Source of the DNA: Paenibacillus rhizosphaerae
GTDB lineage: Bacteria > Bacillota > Bacilli > Paenibacillales > Paenibacillaceae
Length of the DNA: 64,000 nucleotides
NCBI RefSeq assembly: GCF_014192015.1
Contig: NZ_JACHXJ010000008.1
Location: 1 to 64,000 of the forward strand
Reading direction: 5' to 3'
Position 1 is the stretch's first letter. Each line of letters opens with the position of its first letter. Below, piece by piece: positions 35,157-44,511 of this stretch. The position numbers were made by a program, and so were the translations under genes. Below the pieces are notes generated by a model that ran no database searches, was not told the origin of the DNA, and was given only the letters and a program-made list of their open reading frames with translations.

Positions 35157-35975
35157 TTATCGGCCCGTGATGATATCCAGCTGTGCGGAAGTATCATACA
35201 CCATCTGATAAGGGTCGGCGCTGTACGGAGTGAGCTCGGCCGTAACGGTATCGGTGTAGCCGATCTCGTTCAAGGCCCGCCGTACTTCGTTCCAGTTGAC
35301 GCCGCCCGAGAGCAGCGGGACGAAGCCGTTCGGCCCGGCCGCCGGATTGAAGTCCTTCACGTGGACTTTGCGAATCCGCTCGCCCAGCGTCTGGATCCAA
35401 TGCTCGGGATAGCCGAAGAGCAGCACGTTGCCGATGTCAAAGTAGGCTCCGGCCCAAGGCGATTCGAGCTCGTCGATATACCGCGCCATCTCCATCGGGG
35501 AGAGCAGAAATTTGTTCCAAACGTTCTCGATGCCGATGTGAACGCCGTGCTGTTCCGCCAGCGGAATGAGCTCCCGCAGTTCTTCCTGGCTGCGGGCATA
35601 GCATTCTTCATAGGTGACCGAAGGCGTCACCGCCCCGGGAACGACCAGCACGGTGTCCATCCCAAGCAGGGATGCCAGCTCCAGCTGCCGGGTGACGATC
35701 TCCCGTCCGCCGGCGCGCACATCCGGATCCGCCGCGGACAGCGGGGATTTCCACAGCATCCCGGTTGACAGGCTGCGCAGCTGAATGTGGTGACGGGAAG
35801 CCAGAGCCAGCACGGCCTCCGCCTCCTGGGCGGTGGTGTCCATGGTCAGCCCGGTTCCGCCGGACGGGTACAGATTCAGCTCGACGGCATCGTAACCCGC
35901 CTGCTCCGCATGAAGAAAAATCGTTTCGAGCGGGGTTCCCTCCGGAAAACCCCATTGATTTATTGACTTCAGCAT
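35157..35975 (-). CDS. Sugar phosphate isomerase/epimerase (AP endonuclease-2 fold)
   Basis: The 272-residue TIM-barrel protein has metal-ligand positions typical of the xylose isomerase-like family: VELNLYP near residue 30, GIENVWNKFL (Glu), YFDIGNVLLFGYPEHW (Asp and His) and HVKDFN. It likely isomerises or epimerises a keto sugar or inositol derivative. It is the last gene of the ABC sugar operon, 31 bases behind the second dehydrogenase. ATG at 35975 follows AAAGGGG. Confidence 0.8.
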   Translation of the reverse strand: MLKSINQWGFPEGTPLETIFLHAEQAGYDAVELNLYPSGGTGLTMDTTAQEAEAVLALASRHHIQLRSLSTGMLWKSPLSAADPDVRAGGREIVTRQLELASLLGMDTVLVVPGAVTPSVTYEECYARSQEELRELIPLAEQHGVHIGIENVWNKFLLSPMEMARYIDELESPWAGAYFDIGNVLLFGYPEHWIQTLGERIRKVHVKDFNPAAGPNGFVPLLSGGVNWNEVRRALNEIGYTDTVTAELTPYSADPYQMVYDTSAQLDIITGR

Positions 35976-36006
35976 CGCTTCATACACCCCTTTATCAGGT
36001 TTAGGT

Positions 36007-36990
36007 TCAGAGCTCTGCAGGCGAAACGGCGGTCAGGCGCTCCGCCGAGCGGTACGCGGCCAGGGCCACCTCGAGCGCCTTGAGCCCGTCGACGCCCGTC
36101 ACGTTCGCCTCGGTCCTGCCTTCCGCGATCGAGGCTACAAAATCCCGGACCAGGCCGAAGTCCATATCGTCGCCCCAGAAGTGGTGCCGGTAGCCACGCT
36201 CCTCGCTGAATACGTTCAGCTTCTGTCCGAAGGCGTCGATCGTCAGGGTGCCGGCCGTTCCGACGATTTCCAGCGTCACGTCGCCCCAGGTAGGGAAGGA
36301 AGGATTCCGGGACCAGCTGCAGTCCAGCGTGGCAAAGACGCCGTTGTCAAATTCGATCGACAGGATTCCGCAGTCATCGATGGGGACAGCGGACATCAGC
36401 TGCCCGATTTCCGCGTACACCTCTTTCACCTCTGCGCCGGTGAACCAGCGCATGATATCGGCGACATGAACGGTATGGTCAATGACCGCTCCGCCGCCGG
36501 ACAGAGCGGGGTCGACGAACCATCCGCCCGGATTTTGCCCGCGGTTGGTCCCCTTCATGGCGAGGATCCGGCCAAGCTTGCCTTCATCGATCATTTGTTT
36601 GGCCCGGATCACGGACCGGTTATACCGAACCGGAAAGGCCGTCTGCAGCATGACGCCGGCGGCTTTGCAGGCCTCGATCATGTCCCGGGCGTCCGCGGCA
36701 TTGGTCGATATGGGCTTTTCGCATAGCACATGAACCCCCGCCTTCGCGGCCGCAAGGACATGCTCCTTATGGTTCGCGTTCTCCGATGTAACGACGATCC
36801 CGCTGAGGCCTTGGGACAGAAGCTCGGCATAATCCCCGTAATAGCTGGTGCCAAGGATGCCGGCGAACTTTTGACCCCGCTGCTCATCGGGATCGTAAAT
36901 GCCGGCGAGCTCCACTCCTTCCAATTGAATCAGCGCTTTTGCATAACTGTAAGCGTGCATATGGGCAAAACTGACGATGCCGATTTTCAT
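36007..36990 (-). CDS. Gfo/Idh/MocA-family oxidoreductase, copy 2 of the operon
   Basis: The 327-residue NAD(P)-dependent dehydrogenase has the Rossmann motif at its N terminus (MKIGIVSFAHMHAYSYAKAL) and the family motif CEKPISTNAADARDMI (about residues 94-109). The catalytic-site His is likely in VIDHTVHVADIM. The first loop reads G-I-V-S-F-A-H and lacks the classic GxGxxG, so cofactor binding may differ. Its ATG overlaps the stop of the previous dehydrogenase by 4 bases, which shows translational coupling. Confidence 0.8.
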   Translation of the reverse strand: MKIGIVSFAHMHAYSYAKALIQLEGVELAGIYDPDEQRGQKFAGILGTSYYGDYAELLSQGLSGIVVTSENANHKEHVLAAAKAGVHVLCEKPISTNAADARDMIEACKAAGVMLQTAFPVRYNRSVIRAKQMIDEGKLGRILAMKGTNRGQNPGGWFVDPALSGGGAVIDHTVHVADIMRWFTGAEVKEVYAEIGQLMSAVPIDDCGILSIEFDNGVFATLDCSWSRNPSFPTWGDVTLEIVGTAGTLTIDAFGQKLNVFSEERGYRHHFWGDDMDFGLVRDFVASIAEGRTEANVTGVDGLKALEVALAAYRSAERLTAVSPAEL

Positions 36991-38021
36991 GAACCGATCA
37001 CTCCTTTGCTGCTCAGGTCGGCTGCGCCGGCTCCCAGATCAACCGGCCGCCCGGTCTCCATCGATTTCAGCGCCGAGAGCGCAATACGGAGTGCCTCATA
37101 GGCGTCTTCCGCGGTTACGATCGGCTCTTCATCCTGCTCGATGCAATTCAGGAAATGGCGGAGCTCCTGAAAGTACGGGTTTTCCTCAACCGGACTTTCC
37201 GGGACGGGGACGCCGCCGCCTCCGCCTGCATGGCCGCCGCGCTGAAAAGACAGCAGCGGTTGATCCCGGGCGCTGTCATAGCCGATAATCCCCTGCGTGC
37301 CGGCGATCTCCAGGTTCATGGAGAAGCCTTCATGCGACCAGGTTCCCTCGACGTGGGCGATTGCGCCGCTTTGAAAGCGAAGGGTCACGAGTGAATAGTC
37401 CAGCTGGGCGTGAACCCTCCCATGGAGTCCCTTGGCATACACGCGTTCCACTTCGCCGAAGCACCAGCGAAGGAAATCGAAATCGTGGATCATGGCGTCA
37501 AGCGTAATGCCGCCGCTGGCCCCGAAATCGCTGTACCAATGCTGCCAGCCGATCGGATACCCCCCGCCGCGGCCCGCGCGGATGACGGCCGGATTGCCGA
37601 TGACGCCATCATCCAGCAGCCGCTTGGCATGCGCGTATTCGTGGAAGAAGCGGAGGACATGCCCGACGAACAGCCGGACGCCACGCGAACGGCAGTGGTC
37701 GATCATTTCCCGGGCGTCGGCCAGACTGCGCGCCAGCGGTTTCTCGCAGATGACATGCTTGCCGTCGTCGGCCGCCTGAAGAACATGCTTCTTGTGAAGC
37801 GGCGTCGGCAGGCAAACATCGACGACATCGACGCGGTCAAGCGCTTCCATCGCCTTTGCATAGGAAGTGAACGAAGAGGTGCCGCATGCCTCGGCCACCC
37901 GTGCTCCCTTGCCGGCGTCGGTGTCGACGATACCGGCCAAGTACGCATTCGGCATATCGGCATAGGCTGCGGCATGGGTGCTCCCCATTGCCCCGGCGCC
38001 TATAACGAGAACGTGAATCAT
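36987..38021 (-). CDS. Gfo/Idh/MocA-family oxidoreductase, copy 1 of the operon
   Basis: The 344-residue dehydrogenase opens with MIHVLVIGAGAMGSTHAAAY, a classic GxGxxG dinucleotide fold. ICEKPLARSLADAREMID carries the conserved Lys, and the catalytic His lies in GITLDAMIHDFDFLRW. It probably oxidises a sugar or inositol derivative brought in by the adjacent importer. The start is ATG at 38021 behind AAGGAG; the frame is open further upstream, but that part overlaps the permease gene. Confidence 0.85.
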   Translation of the reverse strand: MIHVLVIGAGAMGSTHAAAYADMPNAYLAGIVDTDAGKGARVAEACGTSSFTSYAKAMEALDRVDVVDVCLPTPLHKKHVLQAADDGKHVICEKPLARSLADAREMIDHCRSRGVRLFVGHVLRFFHEYAHAKRLLDDGVIGNPAVIRAGRGGGYPIGWQHWYSDFGASGGITLDAMIHDFDFLRWCFGEVERVYAKGLHGRVHAQLDYSLVTLRFQSGAIAHVEGTWSHEGFSMNLEIAGTQGIIGYDSARDQPLLSFQRGGHAGGGGGVPVPESPVEENPYFQELRHFLNCIEQDEEPIVTAEDAYEALRIALSALKSMETGRPVDLGAGAADLSSKGVIGS

Positions 38022-38082
38022 AACGGTTTTCAACTCCTTTTTTGATGGACCGGTTACACTTGTAAAAGGTCTATTCGTTTCC

Positions 38083-38916
38083 TTATCCTTTGATGCCATT
38101 CATGGCGATTCCTTCTATAAAATAGCGCTGCAGGAAAATGAACAGGATGATAATCGGCAGCGTAGCCATGACGGCTCCGGCCATCAGCAGCGGATAATCG
38201 GTCGAATGCTGACCCTGGAAGGAAGAGATGCCGATCGATAGCACGCGCATATCCTCCGAGCTGGTCATGATGAGCGGCCACAGCAGGTCGTTCCATGCTG
38301 CCAGAATCGTAAAGATGGCCAAGGAGACGAGCGCGGACTTGGACAGCGGCAGATAAATATTCCAATAAATCCGGAAATAGCTGCAGCCGTCGATTTTGGC
38401 CGCTTCCTCCAGATCCTTCGGCAGCGTCATGAAGAATTGCCTCAGTAAAAAGGTGCCGAAGGCGCTGAATATGCCGGGGATAATCAGGACATAGAACGTA
38501 TCCAGCCAATTCAGCTGCCGCATGATAACAAAGCTCGGGATCATGACGACCTGGGAAGGCACCATGAGCACAGCCAGCAGGGCGAGAAAAATGACGTTTT
38601 TCCCCGGGAATTTCAGGCAGGCGAAGGAGTATGCGGCCAGGGAACACAGCAGCAGCTGTCCGGCCGTGCGGCCCAGCGTAACCAGAATCGTATTGAGGTA
38701 ATAAGTGCCGAAATCAATGGTGGTCAGCACCTTGGCGTAATTTTCAAAATGCCATTCCGACGGCAGCAGCGTAGGGGGCACCTTCATGGAATCCGCAAAG
38801 GACTTAAACGATGTGGACAGCATCCAGACAAAAGGGGTCACCATCAGGACGGCTCCCGCGATCAGCAGAATATGAACGGCGAGCCGTCTTCCGCGGTCGG
38901 AAGTTGGGGTTATCAT
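38083..38916 (-). CDS. CUT1-type ABC sugar permease (MalG-like)
   Basis: The 277-residue membrane protein has six hydrophobic segments and the EAA loop LEEAAKIDGCSYFRIYWNIYLP (about residues 168-189). The C terminus YFIEGIAMNGIKG is typical of MalG-like permeases. It pairs with the permease at 38941-39900, 24 bases upstream, and receives substrate from the lipoprotein at 39944-41203. No ATPase gene is near. Confidence 0.9.
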   Translation of the reverse strand: MITPTSDRGRRLAVHILLIAGAVLMVTPFVWMLSTSFKSFADSMKVPPTLLPSEWHFENYAKVLTTIDFGTYYLNTILVTLGRTAGQLLLCSLAAYSFACLKFPGKNVIFLALLAVLMVPSQVVMIPSFVIMRQLNWLDTFYVLIIPGIFSAFGTFLLRQFFMTLPKDLEEAAKIDGCSYFRIYWNIYLPLSKSALVSLAIFTILAAWNDLLWPLIMTSSEDMRVLSIGISSFQGQHSTDYPLLMAGAVMATLPIIILFIFLQRYFIEGIAMNGIKG

Positions 38917-38940
38917 GACAGCCTCTCCTCCTTATGAAGG

Positions 38941-39900
38941 TTATTGATAATGAACCCAGCGTTTTTGGAAATACATCTGAAACGCGGTGATGATCAGGAT
39001 GACGATAAACAGGATGAACGCCTCCGCCGAAGCGTAGCCCATGTTGAAGTACTTGAAGCCGTCCTCCCAAATGCTGTACACGACGGTGCGGGTGGAATCG
39101 AGCAGGGAGGTCTGCTGACCCATCATGATGAAGACGAGGTCGAAGACCTGGAAAGAGTTGATGAAGGACATGACGAGCACGAAAAACAAGCTCGGTGTCA
39201 GCAGCGGCAGCGTAATCCGGAAAAAGCGGTAGAACGTGCCGGCGCCGTCCAGCGACGCCGCTTCGTAATAGCTCGACGGAATTCCCTGCAGCCCCGACAG
39301 CAGGATGACGGCATTGTATCCGACGCTGGTCCACACGCTGACAATGACGATCGACATGAGCGCAAATTTCTCATCGAACAGCCAATTCGGCTGGGGCAGA
39401 TGCATTGCCCCGAGCACGTAATTAATCAGGCCGAACTCGGAATTATACAGCCATTTCCACACCATCCCGACCGCGATCGGCATGGTGATGACCGGGATGA
39501 AATAGAACGTGCGGTACACGACCATCCCTTTGATTTGCTGATTGAGCAGCACGGCGAGCAGCGTGGCAAAGACGATGGACAGCGGGACGGTCGCGACGGT
39601 ATAGAGCAGCGTATTCAGCAGGGACCGCGTGAACTTCTCGTCCTGCATCAGCTGGGTGAAATTGTCGATCCCGTTGAACGCCGGAGCGGACATGCCGTCC
39701 CAGTTCGTAAACGACAGAATCAGGGATGCGGCGGAAGGCACCATATAAAAGAGGGCCAGACCCAATGCGACGGGGAGGATAAATACGTAACCCCAGACCG
39801 CTTCCCGGATGGCCAGCTTGGAAGTTTTCCGTTTCCGGCCTGCAGGCAGGTTCGGGTCTTTCGACTTGACGGCCAGCGGCGTATTCACCGGCAGCACCAT
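38941..39900 (-). CDS. CUT1-type ABC sugar permease (MalF-like)
   Basis: The 319-residue protein has a basic N-terminal tail, then six membrane segments starting at VWGYVFILPVALGLALFY. The EAA loop is YYEAASLDGAGTFYRFFRITLP (about residues 214-235). ATG at 39900 follows GAAAGG. The gene lies 43 bases behind the binding-protein gene on the minus strand, inside the same operon. Confidence 0.9.
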   Translation of the reverse strand: MVLPVNTPLAVKSKDPNLPAGRKRKTSKLAIREAVWGYVFILPVALGLALFYMVPSAASLILSFTNWDGMSAPAFNGIDNFTQLMQDEKFTRSLLNTLLYTVATVPLSIVFATLLAVLLNQQIKGMVVYRTFYFIPVITMPIAVGMVWKWLYNSEFGLINYVLGAMHLPQPNWLFDEKFALMSIVIVSVWTSVGYNAVILLSGLQGIPSSYYEAASLDGAGTFYRFFRITLPLLTPSLFFVLVMSFINSFQVFDLVFIMMGQQTSLLDSTRTVVYSIWEDGFKYFNMGYASAEAFILFIVILIITAFQMYFQKRWVHYQ

Positions 39901-39943
39901 CCTTTCTCTTGAAGTTAAGTGGATGCAAGCATACGACTTTTCT

Positions 39944-41203
39944 TTAATCCTTCTTCTCTTCCGCGAGAATCTCGTTCATTTTATCAGCCACCGTCTTCAG
40001 CGCTTCCTCAAAGGATTTTTTTCCGAGGAAAGCGTCCTGAAGCTCCTTGGTCTCCACGTCCTGCCATTCGGCCGTCCGCTCGGACACCGGATACGGCACG
40101 GCAAAGTCCAGACTGTCCACGAATACCTTGAGGTCAAGGGATGGGATCGACTTCAGCCAGCCTTCCTCCGTTCCTTTATAGGCGGGAATGCTGAAGCCCG
40201 ATTCGGCCAGGTACTGCTCGCCTTCTTTGCCGGAAAGCACCTGAATCAGGTCCCATGCTTCCTGTTGATGCTTCGTTTTTTCGTTCATCGTCCAGCTCAG
40301 GCCGTGGACGATCGTCGCTTTCTGCTTGCCTGCGGGCAGCGGGGCAACCCCCAGCTTGTCTCCCAGCAATTTGTACAGCTCGGGAGCGCTGACGGAAATG
40401 GCGGGGAACATGGCGGCTTTGCCGGAGCCGAACAGCTGGAGCGGCTTGGTCTCAAGCTGCTGCTGGGCGTTCGGGGAATAGCCCTGGTCCATCAGCTTTT
40501 TCTCCCACTGAAAAGCGGACAGCGCTTCGGGTGAATCGAAGCCGGATTTCGTTTTATCTTCGGAGATAATGTAACCGCCGGCCTGATGGATCAGATCGTA
40601 ATATCCAGACTGGCTGTCGATCAAGGCTGTGTAGCCGTACACGCCGTTCTGCTTGTCCGTCAGCTTGGCGGCATTCTGCTCGACCGTATCCCATGTCCAG
40701 CTGCCGTCCGGGTAAGACACGCCGGCTTTGTCGAAAAGTTCTTTATTGTAGTAGAGTCCCACCGCATCGAGGAAATAAGGAAGTCCATAGAGATGATCGT
40801 TGTAGGTGTACAAATTTACGAGGGCGTCCGTGTAAACGGAGGTGTCGAGCTTGCTTTCATCAATAAGCGGCTGCAGATCCTTGATCCAGCCTTTGGATGC
40901 ATAAGCGTAGAAGTTGGGGCCGTTCATCCAGAAAACGTCAGGCCCGCTGTTGCCGGCGAGGCTTGTTTTCAATTTGGTCCAATAATCGGCCCAAGGGGTG
41001 TATGTTACTTTGACTTCCACATCGGGGTGGTTTTTCTTGTACAGCTCAATCGATTTGTTGACGGTGTCCTTCACGTTCTCATCCCACAGAGCCACGTTGA
41101 TTACTTTTTTGCCGCCGGCTTCTCCGGAAGAGCCGCCGCAGCCCGTCAATACAGCAGTAAACAGAAACAGGAACACGAGGATGATCGACATTTTTCTAGC
41201 CAT
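39944..41203 (-). CDS. Extracellular sugar-binding lipoprotein
   Basis: The 419-residue protein starts MARKMSIILVFLFLFTAVLT with lipobox LTGC and a Gly/Ser linker, so it is anchored outside the membrane. The mature part is a family 1 extracellular solute-binding fold with DVFWMNGPNFYAYASKGWI. It leads the operon that runs to 35157. The ligand cannot be read from the sequence. ATG at 41203 follows GAGGAGG. Confidence 0.9.
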   Translation of the reverse strand: MARKMSIILVFLFLFTAVLTGCGGSSGEAGGKKVINVALWDENVKDTVNKSIELYKKNHPDVEVKVTYTPWADYWTKLKTSLAGNSGPDVFWMNGPNFYAYASKGWIKDLQPLIDESKLDTSVYTDALVNLYTYNDHLYGLPYFLDAVGLYYNKELFDKAGVSYPDGSWTWDTVEQNAAKLTDKQNGVYGYTALIDSQSGYYDLIHQAGGYIISEDKTKSGFDSPEALSAFQWEKKLMDQGYSPNAQQQLETKPLQLFGSGKAAMFPAISVSAPELYKLLGDKLGVAPLPAGKQKATIVHGLSWTMNEKTKHQQEAWDLIQVLSGKEGEQYLAESGFSIPAYKGTEEGWLKSIPSLDLKVFVDSLDFAVPYPVSERTAEWQDVETKELQDAFLGKKSFEEALKTVADKMNEILAEEKKD

Positions 41204-41310
41204 TCCAATAACCTCCTCTAAATATGGTTCTTGCACTCATTCTTTGATCTGCCGCAGTTTCTATGATGTACGAATCTTCCCCCCTTATCTCGCGAAAATC
41301 CATTCGCCAT

Positions 41311-41335
41311 ACTTATTCCAATAGTCAAAATAAGT
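41311..41335. promoter_or_regulatory. Candidate ROK operator in the divergent gap
   Basis: ACTTATT (41311-41317) and AATAAGT (41329-41335) form an inverted repeat with an 11-base AT-rich spacer. It sits about 110 bases upstream of the binding-protein gene in the 417-base gap shared with the ROK gene. The rest of the gap is AT-rich with no gene. Confidence 0.4.
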
Positions 41336-41620
41336 AGATGCCGACTGACCATTCAATGTAAGCTATCAGGAAAAGAATGGCATCTATTTGCGTAAGATTA
41401 TATATTTGGTGATTGTTATTTTCAATAGTTTGATAAATATTTGCATAAAAACTTTTGATCGGCAGGAAAAGGGCGTTTTCAAGTGGAAAGTATCGGTTTC
41501 CGCATATTTTGGTCATTGGAATATGTTACATGGAATGGAGCATTGGGAACTGTATTTTAGAGCAAATATGGAATAACATGGAATATAGTGATGCATTTTG
41601 ACGAAGAAAGGGGAAGATGG

Positions 41621-42832
41621 TTGAAAACGATGAGAAAAGGCGATTGGAAACTGATTCAGGAGCTGAACCGGTCGATCATTTTAAATAAAATTCGCCTGGA
41701 TGGTCCGATTTCCCGGATCGAGCTGGCTAAAGGAAACCGAATTAGCCCTTCCACCGTAGCTGCGGCGGTGCAGGAGCTGATCCGGGAAGGCTATGTGACC
41801 GAAATCGGCAGGGGAGAGTCCAGCGGCGGGCGCAAGCCCATTTTGCTGCAATTTGCGCCGGATAACCATTTTTTGTTTGCCGCATCGATCTCGAACACGG
41901 TCATTGAAGTTGCCCAATTGAACCTGGAGGCGAGCATCCTGCGCAAAGCATCCGCCCCGGTCGGAATGCGGCAGGGAGAAGGCGTCATTGAACTGATGCT
42001 TGGCATGATCGACCGATTCGTCACCGAAACCGGCAGCATGGACCCGTGCATCGGCATTGCCGTCACGACACCGGGCGTGGTCAATGTGGAGCAGGGGGTT
42101 GTCTACTATAATTCCAAGCTTCGCCTGAACGACGTCCCGGTCAAGCAAATCGTGGAAAGCCGTTATGGGATTAAAACATGGGTCGAGAACGATACCAACT
42201 CGCTCGTGCTTGCGGAACGAAGGTTCGGGAGCTACAGCTCTTTTGCCAATCTGATCTATATTATGGTCGGCAATGGGATTGGGGCAGGCATCCTTGTCAA
42301 CGACATGATCCTCCGGGGGAAACTGGGGGGAGCGGGCGAGTTCGGCCATACAAGCGTCAACCGGAGCGGAATCCGCTGCGAATGCGGAAACGTCGGCTGC
42401 CTGGAGAACTCGGTCAGCTGGCCTGCGGTGCACTCCCGAATGATGGCGGCGATGGCCTCGGGTCGGCAGACGCTCATCCACGATCTGACAGGCGGAGACT
42501 TCAGCCGGATCGGGCCTGCGGTGTATAAAGAGGCACTGTCCAGACAGGATCGGCTGGCCATGGACATCACTGAGGAGATCGCCGAGCATCTGGGTGCAGG
42601 CATCGTCAACCTGGTGAACCTCTTCAATCCGGAAGCGATCGTGTTAGGCGGGAATGTGGCTCAGGACAATCCCATTTTGCTCCATAAGGTTGAGGAGCAT
42701 ATTTCCAGGTACGCGATGCGTATTTTGAAGGACGATCTGGTCGTGGGGCAGTCTTCGCTCGGGGATGACGGCAAATTGATGGGTGCGGCCGCTGTCGTGC
42801 TGCAGGATCTGTTTCAGTTTTCATTAACTTAG
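41621..42832 (+). CDS. ROK-family transcriptional regulator
   Basis: The 403-residue protein has an N-terminal winged helix (ILNKIRLDGPISRIELAKGN followed by ISPSTVAAAVQELI) and a ROK sugar-binding domain. The zinc motif is visible as CECGNVGCLEN (about residues 259-269). An N-terminal DNA-binding domain identifies it as an NagC/XylR-type regulator and not a kinase. TTG at 41621 stands 7 bases behind AAAGGGG. It is divergent from the sugar operon and is its likely controller. Confidence 0.85.
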   Translation: MKTMRKGDWKLIQELNRSIILNKIRLDGPISRIELAKGNRISPSTVAAAVQELIREGYVTEIGRGESSGGRKPILLQFAPDNHFLFAASISNTVIEVAQLNLEASILRKASAPVGMRQGEGVIELMLGMIDRFVTETGSMDPCIGIAVTTPGVVNVEQGVVYYNSKLRLNDVPVKQIVESRYGIKTWVENDTNSLVLAERRFGSYSSFANLIYIMVGNGIGAGILVNDMILRGKLGGAGEFGHTSVNRSGIRCECGNVGCLENSVSWPAVHSRMMAAMASGRQTLIHDLTGGDFSRIGPAVYKEALSRQDRLAMDITEEIAEHLGAGIVNLVNLFNPEAIVLGGNVAQDNPILLHKVEEHISRYAMRILKDDLVVGQSSLGDDGKLMGAAAVVLQDLFQFSLT

Positions 42833-42955
42833 CCTTAATCCTCTGCCTCATACATAAACATGGTTGATGGAAAACGGTTCTAGCAGTAAAATAAGGCAGC
42901 GGTTCCCGAAGGAATTCCGTTAACATCTTTTGCAACCGGCAGAGAAAGGTTTGAT

Positions 42956-43627
42956 ATGGTGACGAAGGTAAATGCAATCATGCAGAGGCTGCGTCCTCTC
43001 GCCCCACTAGTACTAATGCTCATTTTTCCCGTTCTGGGGTCGATTTACCAGCTGGTGAACCACCCGAATGCCCGCGTGTACTCCCTTGTCACACAAGCGG
43101 ACCTGGCTGTTCCATTTATTAAATATTTTGCGCTCCCTTACAGCGTATGGATCTTCTATATCTATGCCTGCCTGGTCTACCTGTTCTTTAAGGACCGGAA
43201 TTTATATTACCGGGGCATTATACTGTACACGGTATGCGCAATGACATGCTACGGCATTTATCTTGTGTTTCAAACGACGGTGCCAAGGCCGGTCGTTACC
43301 GGCAGCGATCCGTTCAGTGAGCTTGTCCGATTTATTTATAAACGGGATCAGCCCTATAACTGTTTTCCGAGCATTCACTGTTTCTCGAGTTACATGGTCA
43401 TGCGTCTCTTTCTGACAAGCAAGGCCCGGAACCGCGTGATCATGATTTTCGTCAGCACGATGTCGATCCTCATCATCGCCTCGACGCAGTTCGTGAAGCA
43501 GCATGTCCTCTGGGACGCCGTTTCAGCGATCGCGATGGTTGAAATCTACCACTTCGTGATCTATGTCCTGCCCGGTGCACTCCGCAGCCGGGAGAAAGTA
43601 CGGCAGCGGAAGGAACTTCAAGCATAA
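42956..43627 (+). CDS. PAP2-like membrane phosphatase
   Basis: The 223-residue membrane protein has about five hydrophobic segments. It carries PAP2-type signatures: VPRPVV (RP of motif 1), CFPSIHCFSS (motif 2, PSxH) and STQFVKQHVLWDAVSA (motif 3, with H and D; the usual SR is ST). Such enzymes dephosphorylate lipid phosphates, or act as inositol-phosphotransferase-like enzymes. ATG at 42956 has a weak AGAAAGG site. It sits alone, followed by a weak hairpin at 43664-43690. Confidence 0.7.
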   Translation: MVTKVNAIMQRLRPLAPLVLMLIFPVLGSIYQLVNHPNARVYSLVTQADLAVPFIKYFALPYSVWIFYIYACLVYLFFKDRNLYYRGIILYTVCAMTCYGIYLVFQTTVPRPVVTGSDPFSELVRFIYKRDQPYNCFPSIHCFSSYMVMRLFLTSKARNRVIMIFVSTMSILIIASTQFVKQHVLWDAVSAIAMVEIYHFVIYVLPGALRSREKVRQRKELQA

Positions 43628-43663
43628 GGCAGCATGCTCTAACAGAGCCCGGCTGCACCGGAT

Positions 43664-43690
43664 CGGCAGTCTTCCAAGTGAAGGCTGCCG
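43664..43690 (+). terminator. Weak terminator after the PAP2-like gene
   Basis: CGGCAG-T-CTTC pairs with GAAG-G-CTGCCG. It is followed by a T-containing but not pure T stretch. Confidence 0.4.
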
Positions 43691-43767
43691 TTGCTGCGTT
43701 TCAGGGTCTCTCATGGCGCATAAACGAAAAAAAATGTGCGGGAAACCAAAGTTCGTGTTACAATGAA

Positions 43768-43786
43768 CCAAACATCCTATGTTTGG
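43768..43786. promoter_or_regulatory. Palindromic operator overlapping the GntR gene's ribosome site
   Basis: CCAAACAT-CCT-ATGTTTGG is a perfect 8-bp inverted repeat around 3 bases. Its right end overlaps the GGAGG of the GntR gene, which starts at 43798. This is a natural spot for autorepression. Confidence 0.6.
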
Positions 43787-43797
43787 AGGTATTCGTC

Positions 43798-44511
43798 ATG
43801 AACTTGCAGCGTCCAACGCGTTCGACGCTTGTCGAGCAGGTCGCTTCCCAACTGGAGAAGCTGATTGAGGAAGGGCAGTGGCCCATTGGGGAACGCATTC
43901 CTCCGGAACCGGAGCTGGTGGAGAAGCTGGGTGTCAGCCGAAATACGATCCGTGAGGCGATCCGAGCCCTGATTCATGCGGGTCTGCTCCGGACACGGCA
44001 GGGGGACGGGACGTACGTCGTCGCGTCGAGCAGCCTCGGGCCTGTTCTTCAGCGGCGGATGGAGCGCTCCAAGCTGAGCGAGACGCTGGAGGTTCGCGCT
44101 GCGCTGGAGCAGGAGGCCGCCCGGCTTGCCGCCCGGCGGAGCACGGCGAATGATATCAAGCAGATCCGGCTTACGCTTGCGGCATGCAGCGCCGCAGAAC
44201 AGTCCGGAGATATGGAAGCTTACATCATCGCGGATTTGGCCTTTCACAAGCAGGTGATCTCTGCAGCACATAACCGGCTGCTCAGCGATTTGTATGACAG
44301 CATTAGCGAATCCGTGACGAATTCCCTCTCGCTGGGCAGCTTGCGCTGGGATTTGGTGCTTGTGCACAGCCGGCTCAATGAGCGTCTGCTTGAAGCCATT
44401 ATCCGCCGGGATGCGGCGGAGGCGGGCGAAATTGTCCGATCGTATATCCAGGCATCCCAGGATGCCTTGCTTGATTTGTCTGAAGGAGGAAATACAGAAC
44501 ATCATGAATAA
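43798..44511 (+). CDS. GntR/FadR-type transcriptional regulator
   Basis: The 237-residue protein has a GntR winged helix (GERIPPEPELVEKLGVSRNT followed by IREAIRALIHAGLLRTRQGDG) and an all-helical FCD effector domain with the metal-site histidine in LAFHKQVISAAHN. It is translated just ahead of the MFS gene, which begins 8 bases before its stop, so it likely controls that exporter or importer. ATG at 43798 follows GGAGGT. Confidence 0.9.
   Translation: MNLQRPTRSTLVEQVASQLEKLIEEGQWPIGERIPPEPELVEKLGVSRNTIREAIRALIHAGLLRTRQGDGTYVVASSSLGPVLQRRMERSKLSETLEVRAALEQEAARLAARRSTANDIKQIRLTLAACSAAEQSGDMEAYIIADLAFHKQVISAAHNRLLSDLYDSISESVTNSLSLGSLRWDLVLVHSRLNERLLEAIIRRDAAEAGEIVRSYIQASQDALLDLSEGGNTEHHE

Noticed and set aside
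38022..38099. Longer start for the first Gfo/Idh dehydrogenase
   Set aside because: It would overlap the permease gene end and lacks a ribosome site; the GxGxxG fold begins right after ATG 38021.
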